A stretch of DNA of 64,000 nt. It comes from Membranipora membranacea. Taxonomy: Eukaryota > Bryozoa > Gymnolaemata > Cheilostomatida > Membraniporidae. Shown here one piece after another: positions 12,138-22,705 of this stretch; position 1 is the first letter of the stretch; every line of letters begins with the position of its first letter. A program made the position numbers and the translations under genes. The stretch lies in the NCBI GenBank assembly GCA_914767715.1, contig OU612071.1, positions 4,772,001-4,836,000 on the forward strand, written 5' to 3'. The notes under the pieces are model-generated. The model saw nothing but the letters and a program-made list of their open reading frames with translations, was not told the origin of the DNA and did no database searches.

Positions 12138-12738
12138 ATCCATACATTCAGAGGTACTCTGATGAGCCCGGCCAATGTTTTCACTCATCAAATACCCTGT
12201 CAAAGGTTAAGTTGTCATACTGCAATAACATTGATAAACAGTTACCACCCAATCTGGCTTAAAAAGCGTATTCGGAAAAAAACCAAAGTACACAACACAT
12301 TTGGGCATCGCCAAGTCCAGCGAAATGAAACTATGCATTAACAGGGTTCATAGATGAGTTGATCGCCACAGACGCCCTGTTTCAGATTATACTAGATACT
12401 GATACTATTTATGATGACCTCAGCATTACCCACTATCATAAGCATTGATACTACTAAATAAGGCTTACCATGATACTCTCTCTTCCAACCGATAGGGCAG
12501 TTACTCTTTGCTGGAACCATCATTACTGCTGAGGAGACTGAGTAACATTTTGCACAGGGGACATTCTGATATTGAGCGAAGTAAGGAAAGGGCCCAAAAT
12601 CTCCAACAAAATACTCTGATTTTGAAATGATTGATCCTGTATTGGGTGGTCTGAAGGAGTCTTCATCAGGGTTAAGAGGCAGACACTGGTAGTTAGTACC
12701 CCCTCCAGTAGCTTCCTGCGCTCCACCTGCTGCAAACC

Positions 12739-13119
12739 CTGTGAGACGAGCGAAATTCCTAATCACATATCTGTGCGCTATACTGGCACTGCATCTTGAT
12801 ATCATTCAATATCAAACAGAGCAAATACCCAAATAAGTATATAAAACAGCATCTCTTAACCTAAGTTACTAAATATCAGGCAAATTAGCATGTCACATTA
12901 GTCAATGTGGCTTAAGAACAGGCTCTCAAAGGGCCGTTGAATCCAGAAGAGATCATGAAGCTATTTTTCATTATAACTAACTTCAGCACACAAGACAAGA
13001 ACAGTTTGTCATCATTCAAATTATGGACTGTTGTAAATGGAAAGGAGTTATAAACAAAAAGTTGAACTTAAATTACCCTGTCAGTTGTGTAACCTAATTG
13101 ATAAAAATTATTATCATAC
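12739..13119. other. Intron 5 of gene B
   Basis: No gene or RNA seen. The sequence is nearly the same as gene E intron 5 (41721-42102) and is unrelated by eye to intron 5 of the A-type genes. Confidence 0.6.
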
Positions 13120-13539
13120 CTTCATATATCCGAGTTGAGTTGCCAGCACAAGACTTTCGGCCCCACCGTGTATACACTGACCCACTGGGTCCTTTAGGTC
13201 CACTCTCTCCTGGTGACCCATCTCTTCCTGGAAGTCCTCTCTCTCCAGGTTCACCACTTGTTCCAGGCAAACCAACTGCTCCATTTAGTCCTGGGTTTCC
13301 TTTCTGACCAGGTGAACCATCGCTACCAGGGACCCCATTTTCTCCCGGTGCACCTGTCAAATTGATCACATGCAGGCCTTTTTTAGAAATATCAGGTGAG
13401 GGTGATACAAACTAATACAAATGCTGTCATTCATGCATATTATACAACCCATGATGTATCCCCCACATGAATTGTTTGTCTAAGGGTAACAAAACATTAT
13501 GTACATTACCATCTCTTCCCTTCATCAGCTCTTTCAGGT

Positions 13540-14409
13540 CTGCAAAAAGAAAGGATTATAAATCTATAATGTGTCCTAGGTGTTACATGTGAATCAGGCT
13601 GGAGAATGCTATGATTTCTTGAATCCTACTATGAAATAAAGTATACGCTGACAGAGAACCTTCACAAGATTCACAGAAAATATTATACTGCTTGGTATAT
13701 TGTAGATCATTATTGCATTGTTGCAAGTTTCTGAGACCAAGAGATACTCTCTGCAGGGGAACCTGGATGTATAAGATGTCACTACACTACTGTGGTGATG
13801 TAGTTTGATAACAATTTTTGTTGCCGACCAATAATTGAATCAATGTATCCTGTATATTGATTGCAGATTGTTTGCGTTACCTGATCTTATTAGTTAATTA
13901 TGTTGGTTTTGCGTGTTTGCTAATTGTGTGGATTTACATGTAGCAGACATTATTATGTAATGATTTTGAATTGACCTAGATTGTGCAGGCACTTAGTCTG
14001 CCTTGTTTTATGAATTGAGAGCAGAGCAGTGTTCGACTTGAGCGAGAGTGGACCTGCACCAGCGTAAATAAACACCTTTTAACCTTAAAGTACGAGCTAG
14101 ACAATATGTAGACAGCAATATATAAATGTTTTTTAAGACTTTCACCACGAACCTCCCTGCATAATACGGTGCACCCTGCTCGACAGCACAGAGGTTGAGG
14201 AACATTAAAACAGATCACCATTTTCCTGCATCCCCATAACTACTTTTAATATGGGACAAACCAATACCATGCTGTAACATTAATTTACACTAAATATTGT
14301 GTCAGCACCACTAGTAAAGTAAGACCACTATAGCTGTAAGAGTATATAACTAGATATGAGACACAATGGCATGAATTTATAGCAGCAGCTTATAATTTTT
14401 CAAACATAC
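13540..14409. other. Intron 3 of gene B, with a possible solo LTR-like block
   Basis: An 800-bp intron shared with gene E (42526-43396). Within 13950-14230 lies sequence with 65-81 codon ORFs on the minus strand and the text AATAAACACC, which might be a decayed retroelement end. I could not find paired terminal repeats or a primer-binding site, so this is a weak reading. Confidence 0.35.
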
Positions 14410-14530
14410 CATTTATGGACAGGCGATTAATGGTCTGAGCTAAGTTATCAACTGGATATACTGCTTCAGTCTTCACCAAGTGTTTTTTCTCATTCTCCGA
14501 ATTATTCTCATCATCTATCATGTTGGTCAA

Positions 14531-15714
14531 CTACAATGATAAGTAGCTTTTGACAAGAAAATTTGGATCACAATCATATCGAGAGAAACTAAATGTATGA
14601 AACCATCACATCACTGATTATAATATCTTGGGGTTACTGAGTAGCCATTAGGTAGAACCTTATTCGCAACAGAGTTCGCATAACAAGTTTGAATGACAAG
14701 ATAGCAAAATCCGGTGATACAGAAAAATACTCATTACCGCTAACTGAAATCTGGGACCTTAGAGGAACAGGTAAACGATTGCGGTGACATGGATTTACAT
14801 TATGGGTCTAGATCTGGATCACTAACTGATTAAATAGTGATTTATACTTATAGGGAGGTGATTGCATATTGATGAGACCTTATCATTAATTATCGGTTGA
14901 CATAAAAGCTGATGCTAAACTCAGTAGGTCGGTCTCTTTTCAATAGCCTAGGAAAGATCGTGAATTAGACCTGCAGCAAAGCTTCCGATTGAAGAGGGGC
15001 GTATTGTAACCGAATGACTACAGTAAACAAATGAATTTCGTAAGTTTTTGTGTACTTGATTAGCAGATGAAGTTGTTTTCGATCAGTGATACACAAAATT
15101 ATGAGAATAAGAAAGTAAAAAAGTTGACTAATTTACATTGCTCACCATTAAGTGAGTTCAACTTATGGCTTACAAAGGCCAGTCTACCAGACAGTAAGCG
15201 AGGCAAAGAAAAACAAATTTTATGAAGCAAAAAAAACACAATTAATTTGCAGTTGGTACACATATTGCAGCAAACTTGGTCACCAGAAAAAATGGTCCCG
15301 AAACTAATAGGAAGATTGTTTAATACATTTACCGCAACGATTGCAATACTTTTTGATTTCAAAGTCCTTTGAACTGGAAAATATCCATGATTTCAGCTAC
15401 ATCTCAAGACAAAGAATGCATTTGAGATGTCAATATTTATTCGACCACAACAGCAACACCAACTTGTGCTGTGTTTGAGTGTAAATTTTAAGCTCGAGTA
15501 TCCACTGCTTAGAAAACTGCATCTGAACCCACAGGTTGAGATAGAGCTAGAACTTCAAAGGCATCCGCCCATGTTGGGAATTGGGTACCCATGTCTCTTG
15601 ACTTGCAGCCTTTACTGCTAACTGCAATCTTTAAGCTGAGTGAAAACTGGGTGACATTCTAATGGTGTGCTCAGCTCTGAATAGATAGAAACACAGTGTG
15701 ATGAGAAAACTTAC
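14531..15714. other. Intron 2 of gene B
   Basis: No gene seen. Short ORFs at 15099-15362 and 15427-15621 are repeated in the gene E copy (44086, 44328), but as a side effect of duplication. The lack of extra conservation, splice context or recognisable motifs argues against coding. Confidence 0.5.
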
Positions 15715-16114
15715 TGCAGCAAAGATCTTCATCAGCGCCCGATTAGTTATCTCCAGTTTCTGTTCCAGTCTGCCATAATCCGATGATACCTCAGGGTGAC
15801 TGATAACCACGTAGACATGGGACTTGGATAAGAGCAACAACCTGCAAACAAATAAATACAACAGTTTGAGTAAGATGTGGCTGCTTTGGATAAACAACAA
15901 TTTCAATTCGAAAATCTGTTGTTGCATTAGTTTTTATTAATTCATATGAAGCAGACATACTTTAAACAAAATCATTTCATAGAAGCAAATAGTTATTAAG
16001 GTACTATCTTATGTCTTTCAAACTTAACAGTTTACATCCCAGTAGAAATCAAACTGAAAGATCACCTCATTAGCTGAATTACCCCAAAGTGTTCACTTAC
16101 CAAAGATGCCGCAT

Positions 16115-16642
16115 TTTAAAGATTTTTCGAAATGACAACGCTCCTGATGCAAGCTTTGCTGATGATGTTCGATTTCCGATGAAGCAGGTAGATTATTATT
16201 ATAATAATTGCATCTGACCATACATTGTCCTTTGTCTAGCCTCTGTTGGGCTGTTTCAGGGTCAAGTCATCACACTTTGTTTCCTCCAACAATTCTTTGT
16301 TATTGAATATCATCGATGATCATACATCCTTGTGCTTACATTACACAATGTTTTGAAATCAACCATCAAATAACAATATTTTGCAAACTGCATAAGGCCA
16401 TCCTGTAAAGACATTGTACTATACTGGGTCCAGGATTGATCGGGGGATAGGAAAGTGGTATTTAGTAAGCTTAAATTCATTTGAATGAATGAAGTTTTCT
16501 GTAATGGTGTGTAAAATAGACTCCCTCAACTCACCTAAGTGCCAATCACATCATTGAACCATTTTTATATACTTTTCCTGTGGATTCAAACCCATATCCA
16601 AAACAATGGGCTGTATTAATTTGGAGTTATCTGATCTCATTT
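16115..16642. other. Upstream flank of gene B
   Basis: No gene seen. It matches the flank of gene E at 45119-45648 and, more weakly, the A-type upstream flank (GGTCAAGTCATCACACTTTG parallels GTCAAGTTATGACATTTTA at 10118). This fits B-type and A-type genes descending from one duplicated promoter region. Confidence 0.5.
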
Positions 16643-17019
16643 TGCATTCTGCGCATGCTCAGCTCTGGGCATGAGCTGATCTCTGCAAAATTGAGTCTCG
16701 GAATTCCGAAGCCATCTGATTGGCTACCTGCTCTGGTGACATACTCCCCAAAACGTGCGGATTAGTTATTAAAAGTTATCCTCTCTTGTCATTATTAGCT
16801 GATTTTGATTGACAGTTTATGCAGGGGTTATCCCATTTCCCCTTTCCAAAGTTGTAATCAGAACCCAAACTAAACTCATTGTTCTTGCACATGCGCGAAT
16901 TCAAGTCACGCATGATGCATACTTAGCCTTACGACACCTGCTTTGTGGTAATGATAACCTAGTTTATCAGTGATCTACATGCCCAGTCAGATCACGAGAG
17001 TCAGTATGCTCATTTTGCT
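16643..17019. mobile_element. ~377-bp insertion flanked by 10-bp direct repeat
   Basis: Unit 1 has this block where unit 2 reads straight through (TCTCATTTTGCTAAAATAAT at 45639-45658). It is flanked by CTCATTTTGC on each side, like a 10-bp target-site duplication. It begins ATTCTGCGCATGCTCAG and contains CACATGCGCGAATTC. No ORF. The alternative is a deletion between 10-bp repeats in unit 2. Confidence 0.55.
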
Positions 17020-18189
17020 AAAATAATTCATTTGACGTTTTACCTGCAAGCTTTTTTTGGGACTATGATCAACAATGAAGGAATTCAGAAATGCAGAAAT
17101 TCTCAACTATATAGGAAAATAATTTTAATCTTGACATTGCTTGGTTAATTATGACCATCAATCATTGTCATCACTCTTATTCAATGCCGAGATTATTCAA
17201 GAATGAAAAATAATAGATATTACAGGGATCAGTAGTACAGATCATGAATAAATTAAGAATTGCCACATAAATATGGTGATGTTAAACAGGTTATCCAAAA
17301 ACATCGTAAATATTACTTTGCAAATGTAAGGTAATTGTGCCACAACTGCATACCAGGTAAAATTTGGTATTAAACATGATAACATGTTACTAACTCACAC
17401 ATGACTGAGGACTTCAGTGGGGGAGGGGGGATATTAACACTAATGTTGACTAGTCAGCATCACATGTGGGTAATTAGATGATGTTAGATATATAAGCGGC
17501 TGGATGAGACATATGCTACAAATGCTACAAATGCTACAATAACATATTGCTGCAAATACTAGAATCTGGTTCCTGCACTAAGTATTTTTCAATACATCCC
17601 ATTGAACACAGACCAATATAACTGGCATGCGCCACAATTGAGTTACTTCATCACATGTCCAGTGAATTTAACAATCTAAAATAGGATAATGATTAAAGAT
17701 TGCCTGGTTTGACTTGGGCAGAACGATTCGGTGGAAATCACAGTGAAGCAAACCAATCTGGCTACCACTTAACTGCAGTATTCTTTGGTTTACTAAAGAT
17801 AATTAATTTATTGTCAGCCATATCATTTTCAGTTCTATGAAAGCTAAAAATCAAGTTACAGTGTAGAGGATTTTGAGGGGGTTACCCAAAGGCAGCGATA
17901 CCCGCCACTGCAACCACGCACACTGCCTATTTATGCTGAGTTCGCCAACTCTCTAAAATGAGTACGGCTAATAATGCTAATAATAATGCTAATAAAAGGC
18001 AATTCAAATGGTTGGGCTTGGTCAATTAGGTTCTTAACATTTGGGAAGGGATGCCTGAATAGGGATAGTGGGGTTTGACTGGATAGGAATAGTGGGGTTC
18101 GGCTGACTAGGGCAGCTTCTGTTGTGGGGATGCTTTTGAGTGTTCTATGATTTACTCTCAGCTTCTATCTGGGTTAATTAATTAATGCC
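17020..18189. repeat. Distal part of duplication unit 1, no gene
   Basis: Matches 45649-47930 of unit 2 apart from the extra block 45897-46962 there. It contains triplet-like GCTAATAATGCTAATAAT runs near 17970 and GAATAGGGATAGTGGGG repeats near 18060-18105. No coding signal. Confidence 0.55.
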
Positions 18190-18492
18190 TTGTGAGATAC
18201 TAACCTTACAGCTTGGATCGAGTGGAGCCGGAGGACTGAATAGGAAGGAAGAGCAGAAGCTGTGAGATATTAACCTCACAGCTCGGATCGAGAGAAGCCG
18301 GAGGACTCAATGAGAAGGAGGAGCAGAAGCTGTGAGATATCAACCTCCCAGCTCGGATCGAGAGGAGCCGGAGGACTCAATATGAAGAAGGAGCAGAAGC
18401 TATGAGATACTAACATCACAGTCTACTTTGGATGACTCAGGCGAGTCAATAGGAAGGAGGGGCAGAAGTTGTGAGATAACATCGTCACAGCT
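18190..18492. repeat. ~70-bp tandem repeat, about four copies
   Basis: Units start near 18190, 18261, 18331, 18401 and 18470. Each carries TGTGAGATA, CTCACAGCTCGGATCGAGA, GCCGGAGGACTCAAT and GGAGCAGAAGC. Unit 2 holds a single copy (47908-47960) and its homology to unit 1 stops there, so the duplication breakpoint fell in this array. Confidence 0.85.
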
Positions 18493-18654
18493 CACTCATA
18501 TTGTGTAAGCTCTGACCATAAGAAGAATGCTGCAATAAGACAAATAAGGCTAATATTGCTATTAATGCTAATAATGCTTATAAAGGGCAATTCAAATTCC
18601 CAAATGAATTACTATTTGATTTTTGTAAGGTGCATTTTTAAACAGCCCCGATGG

Positions 18655-18672
18655 TATAAAAGGGCGGGGGGA
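18655..18672 (+). promoter_or_regulatory. Isolated TATA box with GC-rich flank
   Basis: TATAAAAGGGCGGGGGG is a near-perfect core-promoter TATA element and stands out in AT-rich DNA because of the G-run after it. No gene start is recognisable within 100 bp downstream; the ORF that crosses it has no known content. It may be the promoter of a lost gene or a transposon end. Confidence 0.35.
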
Positions 18673-18719
18673 AACAAGCGAGGGGAGTTCTGTTTGGAGA
18701 GCCCTCAGAAGCGTATCAC

Positions 18720-18825
18720 AATGCAATATTATGAAGCGTATTACTATTTTGGAGCATATCACTATTTTTGAGCGTATTACTATTTTGGAGCATATCACTA
18801 TTTTGGAGTGTATTACTTCTTACTG
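18720..18825. repeat. Short ~32-bp tandem repeat (TATTACTATTTTGGAGCATATCAC)
   Basis: Alternating GCGTATTACTATTTT and GCATATCACTATTTT units, about three double units. It produces overlapping ORFs on both strands that are not genes. Confidence 0.75.
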
Positions 18826-19694
18826 TTTTGAAGTTGACATATTCTGACCTTTTGCACAGGAAACTTTGACGGTATGATAGAGCTTGGTTTATTTTTTACG
18901 CTGACTGTTTAAATTTAATTCCACTATTAATCAAAATAAAGTCTTATTTTGAAGTCGAAAAGGCATCTCAACGATGAGTTATTGGTAAATTTAAGTAATA
19001 GAATAACTGATCAAAGTTAGAGTATGAATTTACTTATCTAGCAAATGTAGTGACATAGCTACTGTCTTACTAGTTGACAATATTGGCGTCATCAATCAGT
19101 GTGTTAGTTTCCTGCCCTGATTTGAAAGACCAGTTTGTGCATAAATTCTGCCAGTAAGGTGGCATTTTCGAGATTTAGGCCTTAATTCTTATCTTTGAGC
19201 TATACATATCTTTGTACCATTATAGTGCGACATTAATTGATAAGACTATCCGCATGAAACCTTTGCATATTTTGAACATTGAAATTTTAGGTTTATATTA
19301 GAAAGCATGATGAATTTGGATGGGATGCTACACATGGGGTCATTTTGACTTCACGATTGCAAGGAGTCCGAAAAACAAGTGATGTACAGGTGACGCTCTT
19401 TAGAGTTACCAACTCAGATGATAAGTTCATTATCAAAAGAATGATGCTCATGTACAGTATAGTTCCCCAATATTTGCTAAAGAATATTTAACAGTTACGT
19501 TTAAGTCCATCTTCATCATGACATGTTACTCAGCCATAATTGTGTAGTGCTTTTTAGCTTGTCCAGTTTTAATTTCCGGAGATGTGATACTAATGAGCAT
19601 AAAGATGCGGAATGTTTTCAATTTTGAATCAATGGTAAAAGGAAGCTGATGTTTTGCTTTTGATTACAAAGACAGTTATAGTTTAACATTGCAG
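18826..19694. other. Unannotated stretch between repeats and orphan exon
   Basis: AT-rich, with stops in all frames. I see no gene, RNA gene or clear repeat here. Confidence 0.5.
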
Positions 19695-19873
19695 CGGGTG
19701 GGATCTTGGTTGCATCAAAATCTGGAGCAGCGATATTGGCTCACTGAAGATGTTGGAGGCTGCTGGCTGTGAGTTGGCAGGAGACGTATACAGTATGTCA
19801 GAAGATAATGTGAAACTTTTTGGGACTGGATTTGCTGAGCTGGTCGAGTATCCCGATGACAGCAGTCTCAAAG
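19695..19873 (+). CDS. Orphan exon of unknown gene
   Basis: An open stretch bounded by a splice acceptor (TTTAACATTGCAG) and a donor (AAG then GTAGGT). In the open frame it reads GWDLGCIKIWSSDIGSL, then MLEAAGCELAGDVYSMS, then LFGTGFAELVEYPDDSS, about 59 codons. Codon use and composition look coding rather than random for this AT-rich region. I do not recognise the family, and I find no flanking exon that joins cleanly. It may be a real exon of a gene with large introns or a relic of a dead one. The ATG at 19750 is internal and need not be a start. Confidence 0.4.
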
Positions 19874-20379
19874 GTAGGTTTTATGTCTTTGATGACTACT
19901 GTAGACATAGTAGGACTGTGATGATTCTCTGTTATACAGCATTAGGTTCTAATTGTAGATTTCCTTGAAATTTTGAACCCTCAATTTTCTTTACAATAAC
20001 TTCTTATTATTGAGATTGCAATTTGAAAATAATAGCGGTCAGTGCCCATGCATAAGAATAGGAGCTACCAGTACCTGGGATCATCTGGCTTAGACGCCTC
20101 ATAACCTTTTATTTGTATCAAACTAGAATTGACAGCGCAAAGTAGTCCCAACAAAATTGTTTTGATACATTAAATCAGAGACTTATATTACTACGCCAAA
20201 TCTCGCGCAGAAACAGTGCAGGCAATAAAATTATAATCATGAACTTTGGGATTTCCTCTGGAGTCATGAGGCATTTATTTCAACTTGAGTAGTGATGTTG
20301 ATTCAAAACTAAGGAACAAACAAAAAGGATATGCTGGTATGTAATGCCAATAATACATGTACAAATATTCGAATTGGAA

Positions 20380-20781
20380 TTATCTGGTTGAAATGCATGA
20401 AATTGCAAATGAGTTTATAGCATACCTCTGGAAGACTGCAGTATAGGCCTTCTTTTTATACCCCTTCTCCATCACAAAAGCTTCACTTGTTCCACAATCA
20501 ATGCTTATTGCTCTCACCAAGGCCTTGGAGGTTGCCCCTAGTGCAGAGATAATTTTTACTTCCCGTTTTGTTAGGCTGTAGCGCATTTTGTCAAAATTTT
20601 GATTAGTTAAGGAGTAAGATAATACAAAATTTCCAACTGATTCATCATTTCTTAATTTTTCATCAAGACTGGTCAGCACTAGCTTACTGATGGCAATAAG
20701 GTTATCGTATTTGTCCATATTTGCCAACAATTGGCACAGCTCACTTTCTTTATAGCACTGCCAACACTGATTTTTTAGCAA
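20380..20781 (-). CDS. 133-codon ORF of unknown function
   Basis: A single ORF with a start at 20781 and stop at 20380. It reads mostly hydrophilic helical sequence with a Cys-containing start (MLKNQCWQCYKESELCQLL) and no signal peptide or membrane span. It is longer than most chance ORFs in this AT-rich window. I recognise no domain. It could be a decayed transposon protein, an exon, or chance. Confidence 0.25.
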   Translation of the reverse strand: MLKNQCWQCYKESELCQLLANMDKYDNLIAISKLVLTSLDEKLRNDESVGNFVLSYSLTNQNFDKMRYSLTKREVKIISALGATSKALVRAISIDCGTSEAFVMEKGYKKKAYTAVFQRYAINSFAISCISTR

Positions 20782-21123
20782 TCAGTATGTGAATTCAAAT
20801 GACAATTGTTTTCCAGCCAAATTATACATTAACCTATATTGTTATTATGGCTGCATGATATAAGAGGTAGTCTTTATGGAATAACTGCATGTATTGCTCT
20901 GAGAATATGCAATTTCTTTGTTATGGGCAACAGAAACAACAGAAACAATAGGTTTTGACTTATAGCTGAAACTCAATGTCGCCCTTTGATGTTATATCAT
21001 GGCCTAACGTAGTTAACTTTTGGGTGTAAACTATTTTAGTGAGGCATGACCTTAAGGCTTTCAATAAATGATGGGTTATTGATTTCTGTTCTAGCTAAAG
21101 CCTCAGGAGTTTAAAACTCACAC

Positions 21124-21300
21124 AGAGGGATGCAGATGATGGGCCTGCAACTGTACAACACAACCTACAGGATGCATCAGATACATTGTCTTGCAATGTG
21201 TATACAATCAACTTCCTGCTATTCAATCAATTACTGTGACATAGATGGTAGGTGTGAGATGGGCAACCTTTATCAGTCAAGGCACAGTTTAGGTATGCAG
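21124..21300 (+). CDS. Possible PAN/apple-like exon fragment
   Basis: The frame from 21130 reads LYNTTYRMHQIHCLAMCIQS, then TSCYSINYCDIDGRCEMG. The Cys spacing, with a C-x3-C pair followed by CYSINY and a later Cys, resembles PAN/apple domains, which bind proteins or sugars in secreted proteins. A donor-like GTAGGT follows GATG at 21248, but the domain-like text continues past it. The stop upstream of 21124 means a splice acceptor would be needed (CACAG at 21124 is weak). No partner exon is identified. Confidence 0.35.
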
Positions 21301-22139
21301 GCTATGATCGGTGTCACTCACCATTCATTCATATAACAATAAAGCTCAGAGCTTCAATAACGCAATCGAGCTTCAAAAAGAGCCCAAAGTCAGGTCAAAT
21401 TTAGGACTGATGTTACAATTTATTAAAGTGATACATTGCTGACGAGGGCTTTGCAGAGAGGGCTACGATTTTATAGCCATGCATTTTATGTATCTGTCTC
21501 CTGATCGAAACTTCGGACTCTGTTATTTCATCTAATATGAATATAATGCTGATGCAAAAATAACTAGACAACCTATGTTTGCACTTTCCCACCTTTTGTT
21601 TTAGTTTTTTGTACATGATTGAACTCCTTCACCCATTTTCTTGTTAAAACTTAAATAGATATTTGAAATAGACAAAAGCCTATTTAGACTTGCATAATCC
21701 AGTACTCAGTTTTTAATTTATTTTGGCACCAAATTAATATTCATATTTTTTGACTAAATATGTCATAAAAATAAAGACTTTCTGATCTTTATCTTTGGTT
21801 TGACCAAACTCAATTTTGATGTGAGCCAATAACTAGTTTCATGGTATTTTGCTTGCAAGGAGTAAGATGGGGACGCTGTTTATCGGTAGCAACACAAATG
21901 ATGAAGTCATCAGCACCATCGCAGGGATTGAAGAAATTTCCCGAAATTGTCTCAAAAGATTTGGTTATACAATAAGTTCATATTCAGTAAAGGATGCATG
22001 GCTTTTACCGCTGGTGCCTGATCCAAAAAGCAAGTTATGTGCAACAGTGTTTAAGGTTTATGTTGGTTAAAAAAAATAAGTTGATTAACATTGTAGTTGA
22101 GCTCTTTCCTCTTTGAGTATTAAATTGCTGTTTAAAGAC

Positions 22140-22705
22140 TGTCCGGGGTCTCCAGGGGTACAATTTCAATCTGTGGTAACAGGTGAGCCAGGAGCTTGGG
22201 CCTATCTGGTAGCAATAAATGGTTTATCAGGAACGTCTATAAAATCTAGAGAACAAGGAGTTGTGGTAATAGTTTGCATGCCAGGATATCGGGGACTGGG
22301 GTAGAAAATGAAGTCTGGAAATTCTACTGAAATCTAAGATAAAGAACATGAGGGTCGAGTATATTGTCACAGTTCCAGATAATAATCTGTACTGGTACCA
22401 TCATGCATAATAGCTTTTGCTTTTCTTAATGGATATGTCGAACAAAAAGACTACCAATGTGACCATCAGATTGATTTTAGATTTTTCTTTAAAAGGAATC
22501 GTGGCCGGTGGAAATCATTCAAGTACAATAAGAAGAACTAACTTCCTATGTCTGCCTCCCAACCAAGAAAAAGGGCATAATCTATGTATGGGTAGGGCTC
22601 TATATTTCTGCACCAGAGTATATATCCCATAACTTCAGTTGGTATAAAAGTACTCCCTGTGTGCAATGCTACATGATCACTGAACTCAATCCTGGAACAG
22701 CAGCT
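22140..22705 (+). pseudogene. Relic of a short-chain collagen C4-like gene
   Basis: On the plus strand, 22140-22305 reads like a worn collagen exon (PGSPGVQF, then TGEPG, then LSGTS and PGYRG), and 22495-22700 reads like the 270-nt exon of the family. Visible matches to gene C include IVAGGNHSST for FAAGGHYDST, TNFLCLPPNQE for [11 protein letters not shown], then after a frameshift APEYISHNFSWY for GAEYVSHHFGPY and TPCVQCY for IPCARCY. Key glycines are lost, the frame is broken and the splice sites are unclear, so it is dead. It lies 2 kb upstream of gene C in the same orientation, as expected for an old tandem copy. Confidence 0.7.

Larger units (their letters stand above)
11980..16114 (-). 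pseudogene. Gene B: short-chain collagen C4-like gene with frameshifted last exon
   Basis: Exons on the minus strand: 16101-16114, 15715-15841, 14410-14530, 13510-13539, 13120-13353, 12469-12738, 11980-12196. The first six read cleanly: signal peptide (MRHLWLLLLSKSHVYVV), stalk, Gly-X-Y run starting [28 protein letters not shown] and GFAAGGAQEATGGG. In the last exon an ATTG-type repeat (12105-12137) replaces the INPEYV-coding stretch and is 5 nt longer than in E, so the frame shifts and a TGA appears at 12069-12071. The predicted product is about 307 aa and lacks the final four cysteines. The stop is in the last exon, so the mRNA might escape nonsense-mediated decay and a truncated protein could still be made. 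It could be a recent pseudogene or a variant allele. Confidence 0.8.

Noticed and set aside
13098-13307. Plus-strand ORF rich in Gly, Pro and Leu opposite the collagen exon
   Set aside because: It is the antisense shadow of the Gly-X-Y coding repeat.
13950-14230. Solo LTR or gene in intron 3 of gene B
   Set aside because: I could not find terminal TG/CA ends with a target duplication, and the ORF has no recognisable motif; left as a weak note.
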